NCBI GenBank assembly: GCA_023657425.1
Contig: JAGTJW010000001.1
Location: 992,001 to 1,056,000, forward strand
Length of the DNA stretch: 64,000 bases
DNA from: Ideonella sp. WA131b
Lineage (GTDB): Bacteria; Pseudomonadota; Gammaproteobacteria; Burkholderiales; Burkholderiaceae_C
Direction of reading: 5' to 3'
Shown here: piece after piece, positions 37,457-46,438 of the stretch
Position numbering within the stretch: position 1 is the stretch's first letter
Layout of the letters: each line of letters starts with the position of its first letter
Translations under genes and position numbers: made by a program
Notes under the pieces: generated by a model
Seen by the model: only the letters and a program-made list of their open reading frames with translations
Databases searched by the model: none
What the model was told of the DNA's origin: nothing

Positions 37457-38962
37457 ATGAAGCCCGAAACTGAACTCTCCAGCCGTTCGCCCGCCGTGCC
37501 GTTGAGCGGCCGCTTCGGGGTGCTGAGCCTGGTGGCGGCCGGCCTGATCGGGGGCGCCGGCACCAGCCTGATCTCGCACCAACTGTTCCCGGGTGTTGCC
37601 CACCCTGCCGCGCAGGCGCAGCCACTTGCGGCGCTCGCCCTGCCCTGCGGCGCATCCGCCATGGCGGAACCCATAGCGCCAGCCGCTGCCGGCGCACCGC
37701 TGCTGCCGGACCTGTCGCAGATCGCTGCCCGGCAAGGCGCGGCGGTGGTGAACATCAGCGTCCGCGGCCTGTCGCGCGTGGCCGGCGAGGAAGGGCTGCT
37801 GCAACGCCCCAACGGCCTGCCCCAGCCGTTGGGCGGCCAGGGTTCGGGCTTTATCGTCGGCGCCGACGGCCTGATCCTCACCAACGCCCACGTCGTGCAC
37901 GGTGCCAGCGAGGTCACCGTCAAGCTTGCCGACCGGCGCGAGTTCGCCGCGCGCGTGCTGGGCAGCGACCGCCACAGCGACGTCGCCGTGCTGAAGATCG
38001 AAGCCCACGGCCTGCCGACCGTGCCACTGGGCGATCCGCGGCAGCTGCACGTGGGCGAATGGGTGCTGGCCATCGGCTCGCCCTTCGGCTTCGAGAACAG
38101 CGTCACCGCCGGGGTTGTCAGCGCCAAGGGCCGCATGCTCCCCGACGACAGCGCCGTGCCCTTCATCCAGACCGATGCCGCCATCAACCCCGGCAACTCC
38201 GGCGGTCCGCTGTTCAATGCGCGAGGCGAGGTCGTCGGCATCAACAGTCAGATCTTCAGCCGCACCGGCGGCTATGAGGGCCTGTCGTTCGCCATTCCCA
38301 TCGACGTCGCGGTGCGCGTGAAGGACCAGATCGTCGCCAGCGGCCACGCCACCCACGTGCGGCTCGGCGTGATCGTGCAGGAGGTTGACCAGGCACTGGC
38401 CGATGCCTTTGGCCTGGACCGGCCCGAAGGCGCCTTGGTGTCCGGCATCGAACCCGGCGGCCCGGCCGAGCGGGCCGGCCTGAAGGCGGGCGACGTCGTG
38501 CGTCGGCTCGATGGCCAGGCCATCGTCGCCTCGGGTGACCTGCCGGCGCTGCTGGCGCAGCGCGACCCGGGCACGACCGTGTCGATGGAGGTGTGGCGCC
38601 AGGGCCGGCACCAGGAACTGAAGGCACAGCTGGGCGACCGCACCGAACGCGACGCCAGCCTGGCCCGGGCCGACAAGCCCGCCAGCACGGCCGCGGCGGG
38701 CCGGCTCGGCCTGGCGCTGCGGCCGCTGTCGCCGCAGGAGCGCCGCCGGGCGGGCACCGACGTCGGCCTGGTGGTGGAAACCAGCACCGGCGCCGCGGCG
38801 CGCGCCGGTATCCAGCCGAACGATCTGCTGCTGGCCATCAACGGCACGCCGATAGCCAGCGTCGAGCAGGCGCGCAGCCTGGTGGCGCGCGCCGGCAAGT
38901 CGGTGGCGCTGCTGCTGCAGCGCGGCGGCGAGCGGGTCTTCGTGCCGGTGCACATCGGCTGA
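37457..38962 (+). CDS. DegP/DegQ-type periplasmic serine protease (HtrA family)
   Basis: 501 residues. The N-terminus has a membrane/signal segment (FGVLSLVAAGLIGGAGTSL). The trypsin-like domain has the triad His (ILTNAHVVHG, near residue 143), Asp (DRHSDVAVLKI, near 174) and Ser (NPGNSGGPLFN, near 246). Two PDZ domains follow (about 300-390 and 410-495; GALVSGIEPGGPAERAGLKAGD and DVGLVVETSTGAAARAGIQ). It degrades or refolds misfolded periplasmic proteins. A kinase gene directly upstream resembles stress-responsive kinase-protease loci. Confidence 0.93.
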   Translation: MKPETELSSRSPAVPLSGRFGVLSLVAAGLIGGAGTSLISHQLFPGVAHPAAQAQPLAALALPCGASAMAEPIAPAAAGAPLLPDLSQIAARQGAAVVNISVRGLSRVAGEEGLLQRPNGLPQPLGGQGSGFIVGADGLILTNAHVVHGASEVTVKLADRREFAARVLGSDRHSDVAVLKIEAHGLPTVPLGDPRQLHVGEWVLAIGSPFGFENSVTAGVVSAKGRMLPDDSAVPFIQTDAAINPGNSGGPLFNARGEVVGINSQIFSRTGGYEGLSFAIPIDVAVRVKDQIVASGHATHVRLGVIVQEVDQALADAFGLDRPEGALVSGIEPGGPAERAGLKAGDVVRRLDGQAIVASGDLPALLAQRDPGTTVSMEVWRQGRHQELKAQLGDRTERDASLARADKPASTAAAGRLGLALRPLSPQERRRAGTDVGLVVETSTGAAARAGIQPNDLLLAINGTPIASVEQARSLVARAGKSVALLLQRGGERVFVPVHIG

Positions 38963-39014
38963 TCGCATGGGCACCGGCCGCTGCGGGCAGATCACGGGGC
39001 CATAGCGCAGACCC

Positions 39015-39470
39015 ATGGGCATCACCGTCTTCGCCTGCGTGGCGCTGATCGTGCTGGCGACCTTGCTGCACTACGAGGCGCTGCGGGTGGTCGGCGCCCT
39101 GCTGCCGCGGCTGCACATGGCACCGCGGGCCAGGCTGATCGTGGTCCTGCTGGCCACGTTCGCGGCGCACACACTCGAGATCGGGCTCTACGCGGCGGCG
39201 ACCTACGGGCTGGTGAACGGCCTTGGCATCGGCGCACTCGGTGCATCGGGGGCGCCCGACTGGGCCACCACGCTCTTCTTCTCCGCCCAGACCTACACCT
39301 CGCTGGGCTATGGCGACGTGGTGCCGCAAGGTGCGCTGCGTGCGCTGGCCAGCGTGGAGGCGCTGAACGGTCTGCTGCTCATCGGCTGGACCGCGTCCTA
39401 CACCTACATCGTCATGCAGCGCTACTGGGCCGGCGACACCGGGCAGGAACGTGGGTCGGCGCCGCGCTGA
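39015..39470 (+). CDS. Two-TM potassium channel family protein
   Basis: 151 residues with about three hydrophobic segments: VFACVALIVLATLLHYEAL, LIVVLLATFAAHTLEIGLY and LNGLLLIGWTASYTYIV. Between the last two is a pore loop AQTYTSLGYGDVVPQG, whose TSLGYGD is the K+ selectivity filter. It belongs to the small ion-channel (Ion_trans_2) proteins without a RCK domain. Tetramer assembly is assumed from the family. Confidence 0.85.
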   Translation: MGITVFACVALIVLATLLHYEALRVVGALLPRLHMAPRARLIVVLLATFAAHTLEIGLYAAATYGLVNGLGIGALGASGAPDWATTLFFSAQTYTSLGYGDVVPQGALRALASVEALNGLLLIGWTASYTYIVMQRYWAGDTGQERGSAPR

Positions 39471-39695
39471 AGCGCTGGCCGCGCGGTGTGCCAGAACTGC
39501 GGCAGCCTTCCTGATCCTCCTGTTGCGGGTAGAGTGCAGCTTGACAGGCAGACGAGTTGCCATGCTGTCTCGGCTATCGCTGCGCCCAACGCCACTCGAA
39601 GCGCGCCCCGCAATCTGGCGCTGGGTGTTCCTCTGCTGCAAACTCCACGCGCGCCGAGCCACCGGCCGGCGCGCAGCGCAGCAGGACCGCAAACC

Positions 39696-42536
39696 TTGGA
39701 CAGTTCGACAACGAGCATCGAGCGCACCTTTTTGCTCACCGACGTGGTGGGCAGCACGGCTTTGCATCGGCGCTACCCGGGCCACATGCTCGGGGCCATG
39801 GACCTGCATGACCACTTGCTGCAGGCGGCCATCCGCCGCCATGGTGGCGACCCTTTCAAGAACACCGGCGATGGGGTCTATGCCAGTTTCGACCACCCGC
39901 TGCGGGCCGTGCTGGCCATCGAGGAAGCCACGCGCGGCCTGCGCGCGGCGGCCTGGGGGCCCACCGGCCGGCTGCTGATACGCGCCGGCATCCACACCGG
40001 CCTGGCCCGGCCGCGTGGCAGCGACTGGTTCGGCCCCGCCCTTCACACCGTCACCCGGCTGGGCAGCGCTGCGCATGCAGACCAGGTGCTCGTCTCCGCG
40101 CCCAGTGTGGCCCTGCTGGCCACGGAGGTGCAGGCCGGCCGCATGGCCTTCGTGGACCTGGGCGACCACCACTTCAAGGGCATCGACCCCTTGCGCGTGC
40201 TGCAGCTCGACATGCCTGGCCTGCCCCGGGTCTTTCCGCCGATTGGCGGCAAGCGCGAGACGGCCGATGGCAACCTCCCGGCCACGCTGAACGCCTTCTT
40301 CGGCCGCGAGGAAGAAATCGAAGACCTGGTGGCGATGACACACGCCTCGCGTGTGCTCACGCTCATCGGCCCGGGTGGCATCGGCAAGACACGACTGGCG
40401 GTTGAGTTTGCGCGTTCGCTCAAGGCCTCCTTCCCCGATGGCGCCTGGTTCGTGGACCTGTCGGCGCTGGAGCGCGGCGCCGATGTCTGGCCCGTGGTGG
40501 CTGCCAGCCTGCTGATCGAACCCCAGCCCGGGATGCATCCGCGCACCCAGGTGCTTGAGCAGCTGCACGGCGCGCGCGCCATCCTGCTGATGGACAACTG
40601 CGAGCACGTGCTGGACCCGATCGCCGAAGCCGTGCTGGACCTCGCGCACCTCTGCCCCACGCTCTTCATCATCAACACCAGCCGCCGCACGCTGGGCGTG
40701 GACGGCGAGGCCCTGTTCGAGGTGGCCGCTCTCGGCCAGCACGAACGGCAGCACGGACAGCGCACCGGGCAGCGCAACAATCCCCGCCTGGACAAGCCGC
40801 ATGACGGGAGCGGCGCGCCCGCTGAATCCACGGCAGCGCGGCTCTTCGTGGCTCGGGCGCGCCTCGTCGACCACCGCTTCCAGGCCAGTGCCGAAGATCT
40901 CGCCACCATCGAACGCATCTGCGCGCACCTGGAGCACATGCCCCTGGCCATCGAGATCGCGGCCGGCCACCTGCGCCGTCTGAGCGTCAAGGAGATCGCC
41001 GCCGGCGTCACCAATCCGCTCGATCTGGGCGCCAGCCGCCTGCAGCGCCGCGCCGGTCGCCAGCAGACCCTGCGCCAGACGCTGGAATGGTCCTATGGGC
41101 TGCTCGACCCGGCCAGCCGGCGCATCCTGGCCCGCCTGGCGGTGTTTTCGGGCCCCTTCCATGAAGAACAGGCGCTGGCCCTGTGCCTGGGCCCCGCGCC
41201 CGGCGATGTCGACGCTGAACAGGCGGTGCTGGACGGCATCGACGAGTTGGTCGAATCCTCGCTGCTCGCGCGTGACGCGGGCGCAGGGCGGCGCTTTCGC
41301 ATGCTCCAGACGGTGCAGGCCTTCGGCCGCGAGAAGCTCGCGCGTGCGGGCGAGCTGCAAGCGGTCGAACACCGCCATGGCCAGGTCTTCGCCGCGCGTT
41401 GCCGCGAACTGGCCGCGCAGATCACCAGCGACCACGAGGCCCATGCCATCCAAGCGGTCTTCGATGAACTGGCCAACCTGCGCTCGGCCTTCGAGCGCGC
41501 GCTGACGCAAGACCTGCACCTGGCGGCAGACATCGCGGCTTCGCTCTTTCTCTTCAACTACGCGCAGCGCGGTGTGGAAACCACGACCTGGCCGCGGCGT
41601 GTGATCGAACAGGCCCGGCCGCCCCTGCCCGTGCTGCCGCAGCTGCCGCTGCTGCTGGCCGCAGCGGCCGTCAATGCCTTCCATGCCGATGGCGACACCC
41701 AGGCCGCCGAGCGTTTCATCGCCTTGGGGCTGCAGGCCGAAGCCGAAGGCCAGACCGCCAGTGCCGGCTGGCTGCAGGGCGTGGCTGGCCAGATTGGGCA
41801 GTGGTCCCAGGACACCGCCAAGTGCCTGCTGCACCTCCGCCAGGCCGCTGAATGCGCCCGTGCGGCCGGCAACCTGCCCTGCGAAGTCACGTCGCTGTGC
41901 ATGGCCGTCTACGTGGCCGCGCGTTCTGGCGATCACGCCGGCGCCAGCGCGCTGGTCCAGGAAGTGAGCCTGCTCGGCCAGCGCATCACGCAGCCGACGC
42001 TGCTCGGTTATGTGCATTACGCGCGCGGCCGGGCGCTGAGCTTCAAGGACCCGCTCCAGGCCATTGCCGAGTACCAGATCTCGGTGGAATGGGCGCTGAT
42101 GGGCGGCAACCTGCTGGGCGCACAGCGCGTCAAGCACTTCATCGCCGAGTTGCAGGCGGCCGCCGCGCCACCGGCCGAAGCCCTGGCTATCCACCTGCGC
42201 GCGCTCGCCGAGATCCCGACGCATGGCGCCACCTTCTACGCCTGGGCCACGCTCAAGGCCGCGCTGCTGCCCTTGTCGCAGCTGGGGGCGGACAGCGCCG
42301 TCGTCACGCTGGCTGGGGCGCTGCGGGAATCGCCGGTGTCGCCGGGCCGCCAGGGCCGCCAGCTCGTGGAAGCGGCCCGGGCGCGTTTGTCCGAGGCCAG
42401 CTTTGCGTTGGCGCAGGCCCGCGGTGCCTGCTTCGACCTGCCCACGGCGCGCGCCTTCTTCGCCGAGGTGGCCGGCGAATTGCTCCAGCCGCCGCTCATC
42501 AATGCCCCGCCCCTGCCCGAGGAGACATCCGGATGA
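39696..42536 (+). CDS. Class III nucleotide cyclase domain fused to STAND ATPase and TPR region
   Basis: 946 residues from a TTG at 39696 with AGGA about ten bases upstream; the frame opens further (GTG at 39486) but that extension does not look like protein. Residues about 10-165 are a class III cyclase: TFLLTDVVGSTALH (metal Asp16) and FKNTGDGVYASF (Lys and second metal Asp59). The transition-state Asn of the usual VNxAARL is His here (LHTVTRLGSAA), so activity is uncertain. Residues about 200-560 are a STAND/AfsR-like ATPase with LIGPGGIGKTRLAVEF, ILLMDNCEHVLD and INTSRRTLGV. The remainder is helical TPR-like. It is coupled (ATGA) to a peroxidase gene, so it may sense and relay a signal for that cassette. 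Confidence 0.8.
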   Translation: MDSSTTSIERTFLLTDVVGSTALHRRYPGHMLGAMDLHDHLLQAAIRRHGGDPFKNTGDGVYASFDHPLRAVLAIEEATRGLRAAAWGPTGRLLIRAGIHTGLARPRGSDWFGPALHTVTRLGSAAHADQVLVSAPSVALLATEVQAGRMAFVDLGDHHFKGIDPLRVLQLDMPGLPRVFPPIGGKRETADGNLPATLNAFFGREEEIEDLVAMTHASRVLTLIGPGGIGKTRLAVEFARSLKASFPDGAWFVDLSALERGADVWPVVAASLLIEPQPGMHPRTQVLEQLHGARAILLMDNCEHVLDPIAEAVLDLAHLCPTLFIINTSRRTLGVDGEALFEVAALGQHERQHGQRTGQRNNPRLDKPHDGSGAPAESTAARLFVARARLVDHRFQASAEDLATIERICAHLEHMPLAIEIAAGHLRRLSVKEIAAGVTNPLDLGASRLQRRAGRQQTLRQTLEWSYGLLDPASRRILARLAVFSGPFHEEQALALCLGPAPGDVDAEQAVLDGIDELVESSLLARDAGAGRRFRMLQTVQAFGREKLARAGELQAVEHRHGQVFAARCRELAAQITSDHEAHAIQAVFDELANLRSAFERALTQDLHLAADIAASLFLFNYAQRGVETTTWPRRVIEQARPPLPVLPQLPLLLAAAAVNAFHADGDTQAAERFIALGLQAEAEGQTASAGWLQGVAGQIGQWSQDTAKCLLHLRQAAECARAAGNLPCEVTSLCMAVYVAARSGDHAGASALVQEVSLLGQRITQPTLLGYVHYARGRALSFKDPLQAIAEYQISVEWALMGGNLLGAQRVKHFIAELQAAAAPPAEALAIHLRALAEIPTHGATFYAWATLKAALLPLSQLGADSAVVTLAGALRESPVSPGRQGRQLVEAARARLSEASFALAQARGACFDLPTARAFFAEVAGELLQPPLINAPPLPEETSG

Positions 42537-43636
42537 CAGTCCCTGCCCACCCTGGTGCAAGAGCCCAGGCCCAGGCCGCAAACCCGGCGCGGGGCCCCGC
42601 GCCCACGGCGCCCGGCGCCGACGACGCCATCTCCCGTCAGCTCGTCGAGGCCATCATCCGTGACTTCCCGGACCACGCGCCGGGCACGCGCCCCGTGCAC
42701 ACGCTGGGTGTAGGCGCCGAAGGTTTTTTCGTGGCATCCGACGTGGCCCGGCAGTTCTGCGTGGCCGAACACTTCCAGGGCCACACGGTGCCGGTGAACG
42801 TGCGCTTTTCCAACGGCTCGGGCAGCCCGCAGCGGCACGACGGCTGGTCCGATGTGCGCGGCATGGCCACGCGCTTTCATCTCAAGGACGGCGGCGCCAC
42901 CGACCTGATCGCGATGACGCTGGGCAGCTTCTTTTCGGCCACCGTGCCGGACTTCCTGGCCTTCTGCCAGGCCGCCGAGCAGACGCCGGTGGTCGTACCG
43001 AGCGCCTGGCAAAAGCTGCTGGGCATGCTGCAGCTCAAGCCGCCGCCACCCGACCCGCCGGCCGGCCAGACCATGAACAGCACGCCCGGCACGCTGGCCT
43101 ACGCCAATGCGCACCGGCCCGCCCAGCTGGCGGTGTTCAGCGCCGCGACCATCGGCGCGCCGGTCAGTTATGCGCGCGCCAGTTTTCATGCCGTGCACAC
43201 CTTCATCGTGCTGGGCGCCGACCAGGTGCGCAGGCCGGTACGTTTTGTCTGGCAGCCCGTAGCGGGTGTGGCCACGACCGACCCCAAGTCGGAGCCGGTG
43301 GACGACTACCTCACGGCCGAGTTGAAGAACAGGCTCGCGCAATGGCCGGCTGAATTTGTGCTGATGATGACCATCGGCGAGCGCGGCGACGACTATGCCG
43401 ACCCCACGCGGCCCTGGCCGGCCAAGCGCCAGCGTGTCGTCATGGGCCTGCTCAGCCTGACCAAGCTGGCCGATGACCAGGTGCGTGATGGCGAGAGGAT
43501 CAGCTTTAACCCTTGCCGCGTGGTGCCGGGCATCGCGCTGTCCGAAGACCCCATCCTGCATGCGCGGCGCGGCGCTTACGAGACCTCGCGCCAGATGCGC
43601 GGCGGCACCGGCTGCCCATTTCACCCCGAGGCCTGA
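42533..43636 (+). CDS. Catalase-related heme peroxidase
   Basis: 367 residues; the ATG overlaps the cyclase stop. Catalase fold with the distal His in TRPVHTLGVGAEGFF and the substrate-channel segment VRFSNGSGSPQRHDGWSDVRGMATRF. The proximal heme Tyr is in HARRGAYETSRQ. The usual distal Asn motif is altered (GSFFSATVPDFLAF). These short catalase-family proteins generally act as peroxidases rather than strong catalases. No signal peptide is evident. The coupling to a signalling protein upstream and a DyP peroxidase downstream is unusual. Confidence 0.88.
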   Translation: MTVPAHPGARAQAQAANPARGPAPTAPGADDAISRQLVEAIIRDFPDHAPGTRPVHTLGVGAEGFFVASDVARQFCVAEHFQGHTVPVNVRFSNGSGSPQRHDGWSDVRGMATRFHLKDGGATDLIAMTLGSFFSATVPDFLAFCQAAEQTPVVVPSAWQKLLGMLQLKPPPPDPPAGQTMNSTPGTLAYANAHRPAQLAVFSAATIGAPVSYARASFHAVHTFIVLGADQVRRPVRFVWQPVAGVATTDPKSEPVDDYLTAELKNRLAQWPAEFVLMMTIGERGDDYADPTRPWPAKRQRVVMGLLSLTKLADDQVRDGERISFNPCRVVPGIALSEDPILHARRGAYETSRQMRGGTGCPFHPEA

Positions 43637-43641
43637 AAACC

Positions 43642-44370
43642 ATGACCGCCAAACCCGTGGCGCCGCGCGCACCCGTCCGCCGCAAAACCTGGTTCGACAA
43701 CCTTGTCGATGCCCTGCCGGACACGCGCCTCTTCCAGTTCATCGCCGGCCATGTGCTGGTGCCTTACTGGGCCTGGCGCACGCCAGTGAAGCCGCAGCCC
43801 GGCGGCCCGCCCGACGCCACGGCAGCCGGCGACAACGTGCAGCGCATGATGAATCTCGTGATGCCGCTGAAGGACAAGACCGCGGTGGGCCGCGCGAAGG
43901 CCGCGCTGGCCGTGGCGCAGAACACCGACGAGATCTACGCCGGCCTGAACAACGTCGGCACCGTGCACTTCGCGCGCTTCGTGATCGTCGGCAACAACCT
44001 GTGCATGTTCTCGGTCTATGACGGCGACTTCACGAACTACATCCGCGACTTCATCGCCACCATCGGCAGCGTCTTCGATGCCATCGTCGAGCTCATCGAA
44101 GGCGGCGACGCGGTGATCCCCTCAGAGACCCATGTCGAGGCCTTCATCGAATGGGTGCACGCGCATGACATGTACCAGGCGCCGGACCTGGCCACCGATC
44201 TGCTGGCCCAGCAGAACACCGACCCGTCCCAGGACGATCTGATGCTGCTGCCGCGCGCCTTGATCCTGCAGCTCAACGCCAACCCCCATGTCTCGCTGGG
44301 CAGCGGCTACCGCGCCTACCCGGGCTTTGCGGTCGGCCAGGTTCGCCAGCGCCTTGGGGTGGGCTGGTGA
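43642..44370 (+). CDS. Unknown protein between catalase-like and DyP peroxidase genes
   Basis: 242 residues from the ATG at 43642, five bases after the catalase-like stop. I do not recognise the family. It has no signal peptide or membrane helix. The middle (NVGTVHFARFVIVGNNLCMFSVYDGDFTNYIRDF) alternates strands and helices like the ferredoxin-type (dimeric alpha-beta barrel) domains of DyP enzymes, and it ends four bases inside the DyP gene. A partner of, or a domain split from, the DyP peroxidase is a reasonable guess only. Confidence 0.75.
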   Translation: MTAKPVAPRAPVRRKTWFDNLVDALPDTRLFQFIAGHVLVPYWAWRTPVKPQPGGPPDATAAGDNVQRMMNLVMPLKDKTAVGRAKAALAVAQNTDEIYAGLNNVGTVHFARFVIVGNNLCMFSVYDGDFTNYIRDFIATIGSVFDAIVELIEGGDAVIPSETHVEAFIEWVHAHDMYQAPDLATDLLAQQNTDPSQDDLMLLPRALILQLNANPHVSLGSGYRAYPGFAVGQVRQRLGVGW

Positions 44371-45809
44371 GCGCCGTGCTCGACCCGCGGCCGCTGGATC
44401 CGCGCGAGCTGCAAGGCAACATCCTGCGCGGCTACAGGCGCCAGAAGGTGCGCCACCTCCTGCTGGCCGTGGCCGATGGCGCCGCGGCGCGGTCCTGGCT
44501 GGGCGCCGTCGTCAGCGGTGACGCCGCGCTGGCGCCGCAGATCACCAGCGAGGCGCATTGGGGCGACCAGAAGCCGGACTTCTGCTTCAACCTCGGCATC
44601 ACGTCCGAAGGCTTGCGAGCGCTGGGCCTGCCGGAATCGGTGATGGCCAGTTTTCCGGGTGAGTTCAACGAAGGCATGGCAGCGCGCGCCGTCAAGTTGG
44701 GCGACACCGGCGCGAGCGCGCCTTCGCACTGGCCCGCCGCCTTCAGAGAGACGGACAAGCTGCACCTGATCGCGACCATCCATGCTGACGACATCGCCCA
44801 CCTCGGTGCCGTGCACCAGCGCGTGCAAGCCGCCGGCCAGGGTCGCGCCTGGCAAGTGCGGGGCGCGGTCGATGGCGGCAGCTACAAGGGTGACGAGGTG
44901 CACTTCGGCTACCGGGACAACATCTCCCAGCCCCGCTTCGTCGGCATCCACGACCCTGCCGACTACCCCGATGCCCAACCCCTGGCGCCCCTGGGCACCG
45001 TGCTGCTGGGCAAGGCAACGGCCTTCGAGGACTTGGTCTTCACCCCGCCCCAACCGGCGCAGCTCGGCCTGCTGGGCAGCTTCAGCGCTTTCAGGGTGCT
45101 GGCGCAGGACGTGGTCGGCTTCGAGGCCTATCTGGACAGTGCCGCGACCGAGCTGCTGGCGCACCCGCTGGGGCACGAGCTGCTGGATCACGCCAGCGCC
45201 TGGCCGGCCCAGAGCGGCCTGACCCGCTTTGCCGCTCTGCGCGAAGTGCTGGCGGCCAAGATGTGCGGCCGCTGGCGCACGGGCGTGCCGCTGGCGCTCT
45301 CGCCCGACGACCCGCACGCGATGGACCCCACGCAGCCGGTGCCGCTGGGCAACTTCGATTACCAGGACGACCCCCGGGGCCTGCGCTGCCCCTACGGCGC
45401 GCACCTGCGGCGCTGCAACCCGCGTGGCAGCACCATCGTGCAGCGCATGGCCAACCACACGCGCCGCATCGTGCGCCGCGGCATTCCCTACGGCCCGGCC
45501 TACGACCGCACTCAGCCGCACGACGGCAACGAACGCGGTCTGCTCGGCCACTTCGTCTGCGCCAATCTGGCAGCGCAGTTCGAGGCCATCCACTACGACT
45601 GGCTGAACCTGGGCCTGCAGGACCCGCGCATCACCGGCAGCAACGACCCTCTGCTGGGCGCCAACGACCCGCTGGACAGCTGGTTCGACATGCCGGTGAA
45701 GTCCGGCGTCATCCGCCTGCGCGGCCTGCCGCGTTTCGTGACGACGCGCGGCGGGGCTTATCTCTTCCTGCCGAGCCTGCCTGCCCTGCGCTACCTGGCC
45801 GGCAACTGA
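44367..45809 (+). CDS. DyP-type heme peroxidase
   Basis: 480 residues from a GTG that overlaps the previous stop. PRELQGNILRGY is the typical start. The distal motif, usually GFRDG, reads FGYRDNISQPRFVG, keeping the catalytic Asp but with Asn for the last Gly. The proximal heme His is in CPYGAHLRRCNPRG. NERGLLGHFVCANLAAQFE and the C-terminal RGGAYLFLPSLPALRYL are standard. There is no signal peptide and no encapsulin gene nearby. Expected role: peroxide-dependent oxidation of bulky substrates. Confidence 0.92.
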   Translation: MSAVLDPRPLDPRELQGNILRGYRRQKVRHLLLAVADGAAARSWLGAVVSGDAALAPQITSEAHWGDQKPDFCFNLGITSEGLRALGLPESVMASFPGEFNEGMAARAVKLGDTGASAPSHWPAAFRETDKLHLIATIHADDIAHLGAVHQRVQAAGQGRAWQVRGAVDGGSYKGDEVHFGYRDNISQPRFVGIHDPADYPDAQPLAPLGTVLLGKATAFEDLVFTPPQPAQLGLLGSFSAFRVLAQDVVGFEAYLDSAATELLAHPLGHELLDHASAWPAQSGLTRFAALREVLAAKMCGRWRTGVPLALSPDDPHAMDPTQPVPLGNFDYQDDPRGLRCPYGAHLRRCNPRGSTIVQRMANHTRRIVRRGIPYGPAYDRTQPHDGNERGLLGHFVCANLAAQFEAIHYDWLNLGLQDPRITGSNDPLLGANDPLDSWFDMPVKSGVIRLRGLPRFVTTRGGAYLFLPSLPALRYLAGN

Positions 45810-45872
45810 GGGATGTCTCAGGGCACGCCAGGGCTGCAACACACCGCGACGCCGCACGCACCTGGGCGGCGA

Positions 45873-46067
45873 CATGACGGCCACGATCACGCCATCCTGG
45901 CAGCTCGCCACGCGCTGTACCTCAAGGCCCGTGAGCGCAACCCAGCTCGCTGGTCCGGCGCGACACGCGACTGGACACCGACCGGCCCAGTCACCCTCAA
46001 TCCCGAATGCGACTCGGTCATCGCGTCGCACTCCAAAGCAGACGATAGGCAGCCTCCGACTGCATGA
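45873..46067 (+). pseudogene. C-terminal remnant of an IS3-family transposase
   Basis: Sixty-five codons reading HDHAILAARHALYLKARE, then RNPARWSGATRDWTP and GPVTLNPE, then stop. The RxPxRWSGxTRxWTP and VTLNPE pattern is that of OrfB C-termini in IS3-family elements. The sequence after the stop (GGCGACAGCTACCTTGACGC, 46071-46090) resembles a right-hand IS3 end. Nothing upstream matches the catalytic core, so only the 3' tail remains, just after the DyP gene. Confidence 0.65.
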
Positions 46068-46099
46068 ATGAGGCGACAGCTACCTTGACGCGCGCCGCC

Positions 46100-46438
46100 T
46101 CGAACAACGCGGTGACCGCCGGGTCCAGCGTCAGCCGCCTGTGGCGGGCCGGGCGCCGGCTACAGGGATGACGGAGCCCGCGACACGCCGGCTCCTGAGG
46201 TTGAGATGCACGGGAGCCGCCCCGATCGACATCGACAGCCGCGATTTTCGGCGGCGGCAGAGTGCGGCCGCCGATCGCTGCCGCCAGGCCACTGGTCAGG
46301 GGCGCCACGGACGCAGCACAAGCCCTTCAGTCGGGGGAGCTTGAACGCCAAGTTGTGAGCCCCGCCGGCCCCCGCACCGCGGTTGGCGGCTCCCCAGCAG
46401 ACGGGGTGAGCCGGCGTCGCGGGCATGTTCAGGGCTGT
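46100..46438. other. Gap between the IS3 remnant and the regulator gene
   Basis: About 340 bases with several overlapping open frames on both strands, all rich in Arg, Pro, Ala and Gly and without ribosome sites. I see no gene, repeat or clear hairpin. It is the 3' side of the minus-strand regulator gene and may hold further decayed insertion-sequence DNA. Confidence 0.4.

Noticed and set aside
35786-39025. 1,079-codon minus-strand ORF antisense to the kinase and protease genes
   Set aside because: It is the high-GC shadow of two clear plus-strand genes. Only its last 77 codons look like a real small exported protein.
39486-39695. N-terminal extension of the cyclase-STAND protein from a GTG at 39486
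   Set aside because: The 70 extra residues are Pro/Arg/Ser-rich, unlike the rest, and a TTG with a ribosome site lies just before the cyclase domain.
46018-46438. Short ORFs on both strands between the IS3 remnant and the regulator
   Set aside because: Arg/Pro-rich composition, mutual overlap and lack of ribosome sites point to chance frames in GC-rich DNA.
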